A program made the translations under genes and the position numbers. This document shows positions 1 through 8,769 of a DNA stretch of 64,000 bases, one piece after another; position 1 is the first letter of the stretch; each line of letters starts with the position of its first letter. The notes beneath the pieces are model-generated. The model saw nothing but the letters and a program-made list of their open reading frames with translations, was not told the origin of the DNA and searched no databases. Source of the stretch: an uncultured Porphyromonadaceae bacterium (GTDB taxonomy: Bacteria > Bacteroidota > Bacteroidia > Bacteroidales > Muribaculaceae); assembly GCA_900547825.1 (NCBI GenBank), contig URII01000002.1:31249-95248 (forward strand), written 5' to 3'.

Positions 1-1170
1 ATGGGTGTGCTGATAGGGGCCGGTGGTGCGGCACGCATATCGATAATGCTCGGGGCCGATGACCGCCGCGGAGCGGAGATCACGCTCGGCAACTCCCTGG
101 TGCTGCTGCTGATAAACTGCACTGTGTATCTCACGATATTCGCCGTGTTCATCGATGACATACTGCTGATGTTCGGCGCATCGCCCGTAACCCTCCCCTA
201 TGCCCGCGACTTCATGCTCTTCATAATGCCCGGCATGATGTTCATGAACCTCACGTTCAGCTTCAACAACTTCATGCGCGCCTCGGGCTATCCCACACGG
301 GCCATGGTAACGATGTTCATAGGTGCAGGATGCAATGTCATACTGGCCCCGGTGTTCATATTCGTGCTCGGATTAGGCATAAAGGGCGCGGCCATGGCCA
401 CCGACATATCCATGTTCGTGTCGATGTGCTTCGTGATGGCCCATTTCTTCAACCGCCGTGTGACAGTGAGGTTCCGACGCGGCACTTTCCGCCTGCGCTG
501 GCGCTATGTGGGCGCCATAATAGCCATAGGCGCAGCCCCCTCCTTGGTCAACGCCGCCGGAAGCGCCGTGAATGTGATCATAAACACCACGCTATACCGC
601 CACGGAGGCGATCTTGACATAGCCGCCGCGGGAATTTTCACCACCTTCACCTCGGTGATAGTGATGGTGATAGTGGGCATATGCCAGGGAATGCAGCCGA
701 TTGTGGGTTACAACTACGGTGCGAGGAAAATTGACCGTGTGCGGCGCACCGTAATGGTTGCCGCCGGCGTCTCCACCGTACTCGCCACTCTCGGCGGAGC
801 TTTCGGACTCGCCTTCCCGGGCCTTGTAGCGCGAGCCTTCACCACCTCGCAGTCACTGATCGACTCCACCTCCATGGCCCTCGGCACGGCCCTGTGGGCA
901 TTCTGGATGGTAGGGTTCCAGATAGTGGCCACCACCTTCTTCCAGTCAATAGGCAAAGCCGGCAAATCGATATTCCTTAGCCTGTCGCGTCAGGTGATAT
1001 TCCTGATACCGCTGCTGCTTACACTTCCCCATACTTTCGGACTGCGCGGAGTGTGGATGTCGTTCCCGATATCCGACACATGCGCCACCGTGGTTACTGC
1101 CGCACTGATCATATGGCAGTTCCACAGGCTCAGCCGCGAGCGCACCTCCTATTCGCCCGAGTCGATATGA
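1..1170 (+). CDS. MATE family efflux transporter, 5' end cut by the window
   Basis: Inner-membrane drug/metabolite antiporter of the MATE (NorM/DinF-like) type, which couples export to Na+ or H+ entry. The 389 visible residues form about ten hydrophobic helices, with MATE-like stretches such as 'MFMNLTFSFNNFMRASG' near residue 80 and 'GICQGMQPIVGYNYGA' near residue 228. Typical members have about 450 residues and 12 helices, so roughly the first 60 residues should lie before the window. The ATG at base 1 is therefore probably an internal methionine. It reads toward the glycosidase gene 53 bp downstream. The substrate cannot be told from sequence. Confidence 0.9.
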   Translation: MGVLIGAGGAARISIMLGADDRRGAEITLGNSLVLLLINCTVYLTIFAVFIDDILLMFGASPVTLPYARDFMLFIMPGMMFMNLTFSFNNFMRASGYPTRAMVTMFIGAGCNVILAPVFIFVLGLGIKGAAMATDISMFVSMCFVMAHFFNRRVTVRFRRGTFRLRWRYVGAIIAIGAAPSLVNAAGSAVNVIINTTLYRHGGDLDIAAAGIFTTFTSVIVMVIVGICQGMQPIVGYNYGARKIDRVRRTVMVAAGVSTVLATLGGAFGLAFPGLVARAFTTSQSLIDSTSMALGTALWAFWMVGFQIVATTFFQSIGKAGKSIFLSLSRQVIFLIPLLLTLPHTFGLRGVWMSFPISDTCATVVTAALIIWQFHRLSRERTSYSPESI

Positions 1171-1223
1171 CCTCGGTCTCCTACGCCACAATTCATTAAC
1201 CATATACCATACAAAACCATCCT

Positions 1224-3476
1224 ATGAAGAAATCAGCTATAGCATTGCTGGCCGCAATGCCTCTCGGGGCGGCGGGGAGCGCTCCCATTGTGGGCACCCC
1301 GGCCTACGAATGGCGGGGCGACAGCATAATCCAGGGCCGCTTCACGGCCACAGCCCCCAATTCTCATGAAATAATATCCACCTATGAGGCGCAGCCGGGC
1401 TACTTCATGCCGGTTGAAAAGCAGTGGAAACTTAAAAACGACATTTCAGGCTACCCGTCGCTCGAAACCCCCTCGGTGCTCCACCGGGCTATCTACAACA
1501 TGGGGCTTGACGAGATGGTAAACGCCGTGGAGCGCGACACCACCCTGCGCACAGGCAAGGAATGGGCCGGAGTGTGGACGCGCGATGTAAGCTACTCCAT
1601 CCTCCTGTCAATGGCCTACATGCAGCCAGAAGCTTCGCGCATATCGCTCATGAAGAAAGTGACCCCCGACGGCCGCATAATACAGGACACGGGCAGCGGC
1701 GGCGCATGGCCTGTGTCGTCCGACCGCATGATCTGGGCGGCTGCTGCGTGGGAGGTCTACAAAGTGACGGGCGACCGCGGGTGGCTCGACTACATATATC
1801 CCATAATCAAGCGCTCGCTCGACGATGACCTCCTCACCGTCTACGACAAGGACACCGGACTTGTGCGCGGCGAGACCTCGTTTATCGACTGGCGCGAGCA
1901 GAGCTACCCCAAGTGGATGCAGACCGTCGACATATACCGGAGCCTGTCGCTGTCGACCTCAGTGGTGCATGCACACGCCTGGGATGTGCTGATGGAGATA
2001 GCCAAGATAAAAGGCGACTCCAAAATGGCCGCTACCGCACGCTCACGTGCCATAGGGCTGCGCCAGGCCATCAACCGCGAGCTGTGGATGCCGCAGAAAG
2101 GCTACTATGCGATGTATCTCTACGGCCGCGACAACCTCATAACCAATCCCCGCGCCGAGACCCTCGGCGAATCGCTTGCCATAATGTGGAACGTGGCCGA
2201 CTCCGTACGCGCCCGCGAGATCACGGAGAACAACCCCACCACACCTTTCGGCCCGGCAATATTCTATCCCCAGATAGCCGACATGCCCTCCTACCACAAC
2301 AACGCGCTGTGGCCCTGGGTAGGCGCATGGTGGGGCCTTGCAAACGCCAAGGCCGGTAACGCGCAGGGTGTCATGGAGTCGTTCGGCGCCCTGTTCCGCC
2401 CGGCAGCACTGTTCTGCACCAATAAGGAAAACTTTCGCCTCGACAACGGCGACATAGCCACCGAGCTTAACTCATCGAACATGCTGTGGTGTCTCGCGGG
2501 CAACATAGCCCTGACCCACCGCATATTGTTCGGACTCCACTTTGACCTTGACGGGCTCCACATAGAGCCGTTCGTGCCCGAGGCATTGGGGGACACACGC
2601 ACATTGCGCAACTTCCCCTACCGCAACGCCACACTCGACATAACGGTGAGCGGCTTCGGATCACGCATAAAATCGTTCAAAGTCAACGGCAAGGAGCAGA
2701 AACTCTCAGTGATATCCCCTAAAGCCAAAGGGCACCTGACAGTGGAAGTGACAATGGACTCCGAGCCGATACCGGCCATGAAGGTCAACCACGTGGCAAA
2801 TGCTTCGGCACCCCTCACCCCGGTTGCCCGGTTGGAGGGCACTACCCTCACATGGGAACCGATCGAATACATAGGCCGCTATATAGTGCTGCGCGACGGC
2901 AAGGAGATAGCCACACAGCGCTCCACCACTTTCGACGCGTCGGCACCGGGTGAATATCAGGTTATAGGCGTAAGCGAGGAGGGCATACCGTCGTTCGCGT
3001 CAATGCCGCTGTCCACCCGTAAGGCCATCACAGTGGAAATGCCGGGCGAGAAGACCACCGTCACATCTCCCGAGGTGGCCTACCGTCCCGAAAGCCCCGT
3101 GGCCGGATTCTCGGGCCGTGGATTCGCTGAATTGGATATGACCAGTGCACCGCTCACATTCGAATTCGAAGTACCCGAGGAGGGCGCCTACTCGCTGACA
3201 TTCCGCTATGCCAACGGCAACGGACCGGTGAACACCGAAAACCGCTGCGGCATACGCACTGTGACAGTGGACGGCGAACGCGCCGGTGTGGCCGTTATGC
3301 CCCAGCGCGGACGCGCCAACTGGGATGACTGGGGCACCACCAATGCCCTGCATCTCACCCTCAAGCCCGGACGCCACACCGTGACAGTGGAATACCAGCC
3401 GTCGGACGCCAACATGAACGGCGCCACCAACCACGCCCTGATAGACCGCGCCACAATAACACGGATCAATCAATAA
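1224..3476 (+). CDS. Secreted six-hairpin glycoside hydrolase with C-terminal carbohydrate-binding-like domain
   Basis: Predicted secreted glycosidase of 750 residues. A signal peptide covers about residues 1-20 (MKKSAIALLAAMPLGAAGS). Residues about 70-450 have the repeated helical pattern and W/D/E-rich loops of (alpha/alpha)6-barrel enzymes (GH63/GH78-like clans), for example 'GKEWAGVWTRDVSYS' near 112, 'FIDWREQSYPKWMQ' near 221 and 'HNNALWPWVGAWWGLANAK' near 357. A beta-rich region follows to about 610. The last ~130 residues resemble a CBM6/CBM35-type sugar-binding module. No GH family or substrate can be assigned safely, and catalytic acids are not identified. It has no SusC/SusD partner here, so it is not part of a visible polysaccharide utilisation locus. 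It may be cotranscribed with the exporter upstream. Confidence 0.75.
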   Translation: MKKSAIALLAAMPLGAAGSAPIVGTPAYEWRGDSIIQGRFTATAPNSHEIISTYEAQPGYFMPVEKQWKLKNDISGYPSLETPSVLHRAIYNMGLDEMVNAVERDTTLRTGKEWAGVWTRDVSYSILLSMAYMQPEASRISLMKKVTPDGRIIQDTGSGGAWPVSSDRMIWAAAAWEVYKVTGDRGWLDYIYPIIKRSLDDDLLTVYDKDTGLVRGETSFIDWREQSYPKWMQTVDIYRSLSLSTSVVHAHAWDVLMEIAKIKGDSKMAATARSRAIGLRQAINRELWMPQKGYYAMYLYGRDNLITNPRAETLGESLAIMWNVADSVRAREITENNPTTPFGPAIFYPQIADMPSYHNNALWPWVGAWWGLANAKAGNAQGVMESFGALFRPAALFCTNKENFRLDNGDIATELNSSNMLWCLAGNIALTHRILFGLHFDLDGLHIEPFVPEALGDTRTLRNFPYRNATLDITVSGFGSRIKSFKVNGKEQKLSVISPKAKGHLTVEVTMDSEPIPAMKVNHVANASAPLTPVARLEGTTLTWEPIEYIGRYIVLRDGKEIATQRSTTFDASAPGEYQVIGVSEEGIPSFASMPLSTRKAITVEMPGEKTTVTSPEVAYRPESPVAGFSGRGFAELDMTSAPLTFEFEVPEEGAYSLTFRYANGNGPVNTENRCGIRTVTVDGERAGVAVMPQRGRANWDDWGTTNALHLTLKPGRHTVTVEYQPSDANMNGATNHALIDRATITRINQ

Positions 3477-3500
3477 TTAGGATTTAGGAATTAGAATTCC
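3474..3500 (+). repeat. Dispersed AT-rich element directly after a stop codon
   Basis: Starting in the TAA stop of the glycosidase, the DNA reads AATTAGG-ATTTAGG-AATTAG in short degenerate units. Related sequence follows the stop codons at 19547 and 24755, in the same orientation relative to the gene, and occurs once more near 20000. Confidence 0.5.
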
Positions 3501-3520
3501 CATCCTTCCCTACTACGGAC

Positions 3521-3558
3521 AAAGCCACTCCACCGCCTGCGCGATGGAGTGGTTTTGT
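3521..3558 (+). terminator. Intrinsic terminator of the glycosidase gene
   Basis: Perfect 8-bp stem CCACTCCA / TGGAGTGG (3525-3532 and 3545-3552) with a 12-nt loop, followed by TTTTG. An AAAG run on the other side lets it work in both directions, which suits the convergent gene ending at 3580. Confidence 0.8.
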
Positions 3559-3579
3559 TCGTTAACTATTTGTACTAAT

Positions 3580-5805
3580 TTAAATAAGCTTGAAGCGTTT
3601 GACTATGAGGGAGCCGGCGGCATTATGGGCCTTGACTATGTAAATGCCGCTGGCAAGATGGGACAGATCAACTGAGGAAACCTCACTTCGGTCTGTAACC
3701 ATACGGCCATCACATGTATAGACCTCCACACTTGCCTGCTCCGACAAATGCAGCGTTTTGCCGTCAAGCCACATATCAAACTGTGAGTCGTCCGCCACAG
3801 CATCAATGGAGGATTTTTTATCGCCGAGGTAAAATACGGGGCCATAAGTCTGCTGCGACATATTGCCGGACGGATCGGTCATTGTGGCCCTCAGGTTATA
3901 CCATCCCGTTTCACTGGAAGCAGTGACCTGACCAAGCGGCACACGCCAGAAATAGCCGTAGGCCGGCGCATAATAATTTTCGGGCACTTCCTCCAATTCA
4001 AGTTCCTCCCATTCGGCAATGCCATAAGGCGAGCATTCAAGCTTGATATGCACCGGATCACATGAAAACCATGTAGGCACACCGGCTGAATGATAATTAA
4101 AATCGGCACCACACAGCTCCATCACACCATCCGAAGCCCTATCCAGCTTATTGGTTACATGGCCCTGTGAATCACGAATCCATAGTTTCTGCAATGTGGG
4201 TACATTTACATCAGCCAGATTTTCATCATAACGGATGTATGCTTCATTGAACGCATCCATTCCATCAACTTTCACATCATTCTTGAAATAGGAAATTTCC
4301 AACATACCAGGCTGATGTCCGTCGTAAGGATTGACCGAACTTTCCCATTCTTCAAGCACGCTGTAAGGGCCTTCCCCTATCAAAGCACCGTCACGCTTAA
4401 TGCTGACGGATAGATTGCCAAGAGAGTAATGTTCTCCGGCCATACCATTGTAAAGAGGCACATGTACTTCCACCTTCCCATTTTTACCGCTATAGATCTG
4501 ATGCATAACAATTAACAACGGGGCAGTATTGCCCAATTTAATATCCAGATTCTCCACCCCGGCATCGAAAGCCGTATTACCGGGCCACATAGGCACCCCA
4601 TAATTCTCTGTAAGCCAAAATGAGGCATTATCAGAATCCCAATTATGGTAATTAAGGAAATTCCACTTCCTTCCTGCCAGAACCGCGGTAAAGCTTTCAC
4701 TCACACTTGCATCCTTAGTATGGATACGCGTAATGGGCCTGAAAACAAAAGGCTCATGAGTGCAGGATTCATCAATTGAGAGATTATATATAGGCCGATC
4801 CGATGAAAATTCCGGCAATGAACTGAAATAAACGTCGACAGGACGGTTGCGGTTCAGAATCTCAGCAGTCATGATTTCATATCCGCGGGTTTTCCGCCAT
4901 GCCGGATCATATTCCGAATTGAACAGAGCGCTCCAATCAAACTCCACATAATCCGAAGGACTGTTGATTATAACAATATCCTCCTCATTGCACCCCTTAT
5001 AACCGGATATAGAGGTAAAGACTCCTGTTCTTTCTGTTTCATTTCCTGTGGAATAAGATCGCTCCATAAAAAAGAACGCCCTGTCACTCACATGGTTGGT
5101 TCTGAAATCCGAAAAGCCGGCACAAGAATGACCATTTTTATTTGTCCAGCCACCTGAAAACATACAGCTGAAAAGCAACATGTCATCCATATCGCCCATC
5201 CCCTCACAGCGATAATAGATCTGCTGCTTCGCAGTATAGTCAACAACATTTGCATTGCTGAAATCAAATGCCATTTCACCGGTTTCCCAATCCACAATAT
5301 ACATTTGGGGGAATCTACATATCTCGCCCTGCGGATTGACAGTTTCAAATCTGATGGTATTCACACATTCCTCCCATGTGAATGACACTTCAGTATTATC
5401 AGCCACCTCCACATCTTCCCTGAAACAGAATGCTTTCCGGGGACGCGCTTCCGACATATCAATTAAAAAATCCATCTCCGCACTGCGGTCGTCAAAACAA
5501 GCGACCATGAAATATGTGCCCGGTTCAATATCAACAGTCGCGGTAGTCTGTCCATTAAAATGGGACCGCTCTACAGAATAAGTATGAGTGGCATTTGCAA
5601 TCATTATCCAATCGAAAGCCATCTGGTCGGTGTTAGGCGGGATATTGAGTGTGACATTGCCCGAGGCCGGAGAGGTGCGGGGTGACATAGCACGGGGCGG
5701 CCGGTATTCATCATGGCAGGCGTTTCTAAAAATTCCGGCAGGATTAGCCCCGGCGGTTACTGATGCCACCAGGCTTAGGCATACAAGTAAGTGTTTAATT
5801 TTCAT
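3580..5805 (-). CDS. Large secreted protein with C-terminal T9SS sorting domain
   Basis: Secreted surface protein of about 741 residues, function unknown. The start is placed at MKIKHLLVCLSLVASVTAGA because this gives a clean signal peptide; the reading frame stays open 32 codons further upstream but without a secretion signal. The middle is beta-rich and aromatic-rich with no recognised enzyme motif. The last ~70 residues have the T9SS type A sorting pattern ('VEVYTCDGRMVTDR' ... 'LASGIYIVKA' ... 'VKRFKLI'), so it should cross the outer membrane through the type IX system. It lies 102 bp downstream of a LuxR-type regulator on the same strand and may be that regulator's target or operon partner. 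Confidence 0.8.
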   Translation of the reverse strand: MKIKHLLVCLSLVASVTAGANPAGIFRNACHDEYRPPRAMSPRTSPASGNVTLNIPPNTDQMAFDWIMIANATHTYSVERSHFNGQTTATVDIEPGTYFMVACFDDRSAEMDFLIDMSEARPRKAFCFREDVEVADNTEVSFTWEECVNTIRFETVNPQGEICRFPQMYIVDWETGEMAFDFSNANVVDYTAKQQIYYRCEGMGDMDDMLLFSCMFSGGWTNKNGHSCAGFSDFRTNHVSDRAFFFMERSYSTGNETERTGVFTSISGYKGCNEEDIVIINSPSDYVEFDWSALFNSEYDPAWRKTRGYEIMTAEILNRNRPVDVYFSSLPEFSSDRPIYNLSIDESCTHEPFVFRPITRIHTKDASVSESFTAVLAGRKWNFLNYHNWDSDNASFWLTENYGVPMWPGNTAFDAGVENLDIKLGNTAPLLIVMHQIYSGKNGKVEVHVPLYNGMAGEHYSLGNLSVSIKRDGALIGEGPYSVLEEWESSVNPYDGHQPGMLEISYFKNDVKVDGMDAFNEAYIRYDENLADVNVPTLQKLWIRDSQGHVTNKLDRASDGVMELCGADFNYHSAGVPTWFSCDPVHIKLECSPYGIAEWEELELEEVPENYYAPAYGYFWRVPLGQVTASSETGWYNLRATMTDPSGNMSQQTYGPVFYLGDKKSSIDAVADDSQFDMWLDGKTLHLSEQASVEVYTCDGRMVTDRSEVSSVDLSHLASGIYIVKAHNAAGSLIVKRFKLI

Positions 5806-5907
5806 GGTAGTGTGGTTTTTAATTAATAATCGTGGGCTAAAGTAATCCCGAGGGCCTATTAACGCCAAATACAGCAGGTAGACACAGGGTGAACACACCA
5901 TAGACCG

Positions 5908-7602
5908 TCAGTCAATAGACTCAAAGCCGATGTAATGCCTTAGAAAATCCTCAAGCGAATCATCTGTTTTAAGATGCAAGCGGATACGGAGACGGTAGCG
6001 GTTGGTCTTCACACTGCCGGGAGTGATGTTAAGCATACGGGCGATCTGTTTGTTTGATATCCCCGCCGCAATGTATGACGCAAGCCGTAGCTGGTTCTCC
6101 GTCAATTCCGGAAAATCAGATTTCAATTTCCTGACAAAATCCGGATAAAGTCTCGAATGGGTTTCAAGAAACATTGTCCGTTCATTCTCAGCTCCCGAAT
6201 GTATTTTCAATCTCTTTTCCAGTTCAGCCCCCTCATGTGAGGAGATCTTTCCTTCTGCGGAAAAAGAACCGATAGTGTTGCGCAGCTCATTTAAAAAATT
6301 GTTTTTCTCCTCTATAATCAGAGCGTGAGCGGCAATTGCCGTCTCCTTCTGACGCAACTGCGATTCCAACTGCAACCGTCGTATCTGTTTTGCCTTGCTC
6401 CGGCGGTATAGCATAAACCCGATGGAGAGCAGAACGATAAGCACAAAGGCCCCTGCCATAAGGCTATAAGTACGGACATGCTGCAATTTAAGCCGGATTT
6501 CACCTTCATTTCTGGTTATGCCCAACTCCGTTTCGGCTGCGATAAGCGATTGCAGCGCATATTCTGAGTGCATCCGGTCACATAGCTGCACGGCTTCCTT
6601 AAAAAACACACATGCCGAATCATGCCGCCCGCTTTCTGCGTAAAAATTTGCAAGGGCATCTGTGACAGCAAGTCTATAGCGGATTTCAGAAGCGGAATCA
6701 AGTATGGCATACGCTCTTCGAAGCATACTTATCCCATTAAACACATCACCGTGGTTGGCCAGATGCATACCTTTCAGGCAAAGATTTATGCCATATTCTT
6801 CCGAACAGCAGGCGGAGTCAGCCAGCATATCAATATTTGCATCTATCAGAGGCAGCGAATCAACCAATGGATAAAGATTACGCCGCACTATCTCCAACGC
6901 CTTACTGTCCTTCTTAATTACAGGATTGGAAAGCAACTCTTTCAAGGTAGTTATACACAAAAGAGTATCCGGTTGATTTAGAACAAAATTCACCTTCAGT
7001 TTGAGTGCGGTGGAGTGGAATCCGGCAGCTGAAAAAGAATTTATAGCCGCCTGACAATAAGAAGTATAACGGTCGGGGCAGATCGTCCTGCTGTTAAATA
7101 GAAACGACAAATAGAGCAATGCGTAGCCTGTGCCGATAGAATCGCCCTCCGCACGAAAAGCCCTGAGGGCCTCATTTAGCTCAGAATATGCTTTAAGCCT
7201 GTCGGAAGATACATGGCAGATTCCCTGACACAACAACAGGTAATTGTATTCCTGCGGGAAAGCGGATTTATCTGTTTCCTTAATGGCCCTGGCAGCAATC
7301 GAGCAGGAAAGGGCCGGATCCGTCCTATAAATCATTCTTGACCGCCATATTGCCATGCGTGCCCTGATTCTTCCGTCGTCATAACGGTTGCCGATAGAGC
7401 AGAGACGGTCCAAAAGTACTTCCCTTTCTTTCCCCGGACGATTTTTATAAAAAGCATCCTGAAGGGCCAACATTACAGAATCAAATTCAGCGCTTACGGA
7501 AGGCTCCCATCCGTACACCTCATGTAAAAGCCGTGGCTCAGGTTGACAGGACAGAGAAAATGCTATGGCGGTAAAAATTATAAGATAGACTATGTTGCGC
7601 AT
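5908..7602 (-). CDS. Membrane-bound LuxR-type regulator with periplasmic helical repeats
   Basis: Transcription regulator of 564 residues in a form common in Bacteroidales. It begins with a signal sequence or lipoprotein-like leader (Cys near residue 19), then about 340 residues of helical, TPR-like repeats likely to be periplasmic. A single membrane helix lies near residues 378-400 ('LMAGAFVLIVLLSIGFMLY'). A coiled coil follows to about 470, then a C-terminal LuxR/GerE helix-turn-helix ('TENQLRLASYIAAGISNKQ', 'ARMLNITPGSVKTNRYR'). The design suggests that an envelope signal is passed through the membrane to DNA. No kinase or receiver domain is present. The T9SS protein just downstream is a natural candidate target (inference). 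Confidence 0.85.
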   Translation of the reverse strand: MRNIVYLIIFTAIAFSLSCQPEPRLLHEVYGWEPSVSAEFDSVMLALQDAFYKNRPGKEREVLLDRLCSIGNRYDDGRIRARMAIWRSRMIYRTDPALSCSIAARAIKETDKSAFPQEYNYLLLCQGICHVSSDRLKAYSELNEALRAFRAEGDSIGTGYALLYLSFLFNSRTICPDRYTSYCQAAINSFSAAGFHSTALKLKVNFVLNQPDTLLCITTLKELLSNPVIKKDSKALEIVRRNLYPLVDSLPLIDANIDMLADSACCSEEYGINLCLKGMHLANHGDVFNGISMLRRAYAILDSASEIRYRLAVTDALANFYAESGRHDSACVFFKEAVQLCDRMHSEYALQSLIAAETELGITRNEGEIRLKLQHVRTYSLMAGAFVLIVLLSIGFMLYRRSKAKQIRRLQLESQLRQKETAIAAHALIIEEKNNFLNELRNTIGSFSAEGKISSHEGAELEKRLKIHSGAENERTMFLETHSRLYPDFVRKLKSDFPELTENQLRLASYIAAGISNKQIARMLNITPGSVKTNRYRLRIRLHLKTDDSLEDFLRHYIGFESID

Positions 7603-7706
7603 TATAATCCGGATTAGGGTTAGCGGCCCTAAAATTACTCAATTTCACAGGAATACCGCTCTACAGCGCCAGATGTCTACCGATAGTCTACCGCCATGAA
7701 CCGGAA

Positions 7707-8609
7707 TCAATCGTTTTGTTCATAATAGTATGAATAGTCGATACCTTTCATGAACATTTCGCGGTCATTGATTTTTTTTGTCAAGGCAGTTTTGATCAAA
7801 TTTTTGATATGTAAATTGTCAACCACACTTTCACGCATAGCCGAAAGATACTCATTTTTATCTATCCGGCTCCAATCTACGCATCGTTTCAATGACCGCT
7901 TAAGCATTATATCCAACCAAATACGTGTGCTACGGCCATTACCTTCCATGAATGGGTGGGCTACATTCATCTCGACATACTTATCAATAATCTCATCAAA
8001 TGTCGTTTCAGGCATTCTTTCAATCAGAAGTAGCGTTTCGGGAAAGTGCATACAGTTGGCAAAGGTAAATCCCCCTTTTGATATGTTTTTGGTACGAATC
8101 TGCCCGGCAAAATCATACAATCCACCGAAAATATAGGCATGTATCTGTTGCAGGCATTTTATGCTGCCCGATTCAAGCCGCTGCAACAGACCACTTTCAT
8201 ATAGTTGATATGCTTTCTTGCGGCTTTGCCCGTCCAATGTATTGTCACTATACGTGAACCAATCGAGAAATTCGTTTGCCCTATTGCTTGGATAATGTTT
8301 AGCCAATAGCGAAACGCCCTCGCTGTTAAGTACATCCGCGGTGCGGAGCTTACCGTCAGGAGCCTCAAATTTAAACTTGTGAGTGTCACTCACGAGTTCA
8401 ACACCCTCTTTCAGCAATTTTCGTTTAAGCCATCGCCAATAGTTTCCGGCCTTAACATAATCAGGCTCATTGTTGATAGCCCTGACAATATCTGTTGCCG
8501 AAAACCACCAGCAGTTGTTATCATCATCCCATACGGCACGCACTTCCCGATCATTAAAGAACCGTATGGATTTCTTATGTGATTTTGCTGATTCTTCCTT
8601 TGTCGACAT
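7707..8609 (-). CDS. Bro-N domain fused to Fic adenylyltransferase
   Basis: Fic proteins transfer AMP from ATP to hydroxyl side chains of target proteins. The catalytic motif is complete: H218-P-F-M-E222-G-N-G-R226. The helix 'GGLYDFAGQIRTKNISKGG' (about 162-180) is typical of FicT-like enzymes. Residues about 14-118 match the Bro-N (phage antirepressor) DNA-binding domain ('VRAVWDDDNNCWWFSATDIV'). The C-terminus carries a class III-type inhibitory motif, S293-Y-Y-Y-E297, but the residue after Glu is Gln298 where the consensus has Gly or Asn. No antitoxin gene is adjacent, which fits cis-inhibition by the C-terminal helix. Codon use is more AT-rich than neighbouring genes, suggesting transfer. 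The protein target is unknown. Confidence 0.9.
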   Translation of the reverse strand: MSTKEESAKSHKKSIRFFNDREVRAVWDDDNNCWWFSATDIVRAINNEPDYVKAGNYWRWLKRKLLKEGVELVSDTHKFKFEAPDGKLRTADVLNSEGVSLLAKHYPSNRANEFLDWFTYSDNTLDGQSRKKAYQLYESGLLQRLESGSIKCLQQIHAYIFGGLYDFAGQIRTKNISKGGFTFANCMHFPETLLLIERMPETTFDEIIDKYVEMNVAHPFMEGNGRSTRIWLDIMLKRSLKRCVDWSRIDKNEYLSAMRESVVDNLHIKNLIKTALTKKINDREMFMKGIDYSYYYEQND

Positions 8610-8655
8610 GGAATAGTTCTTTAATGTTATCGGATGATGAGGGATGCTTGCAAGG

Positions 8656-8686
8656 CAAATTTAGCCATATTTGGCGGGATGGCAAA
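8656..8686 (-). promoter_or_regulatory. Bacteroidales promoter of the fic gene
   Basis: On the minus strand, TTTG (8686-8683), a 19-nt spacer and TAAATTTG (8663-8656) match the sigma-ABfr consensus. Transcription would start near 8650 and leave a leader of about 40 nt before the ATG at 8609. Confidence 0.65.
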
Positions 8687-8711
8687 ATCTATGTGCGACA
8701 ACAGCATACAG

Positions 8712-8744
8712 GACGCCCCGGAGGCGTGGGACCTCCGGGGCGTC
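8712..8744 (-). terminator. Strong GC hairpin after the M13 peptidase gene
   Basis: Perfect 13-bp stem GACGCCCCGGAGG / CCTCCGGGGCGTC with a 7-nt loop, 26 bp past the peptidase stop codon. There is no U-run, so it may act as a transcript-end stabiliser rather than a classic intrinsic terminator. Confidence 0.6.
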
Positions 8745-8769
8745 AAGGGTATTGCTATGTGCGGGCAGG

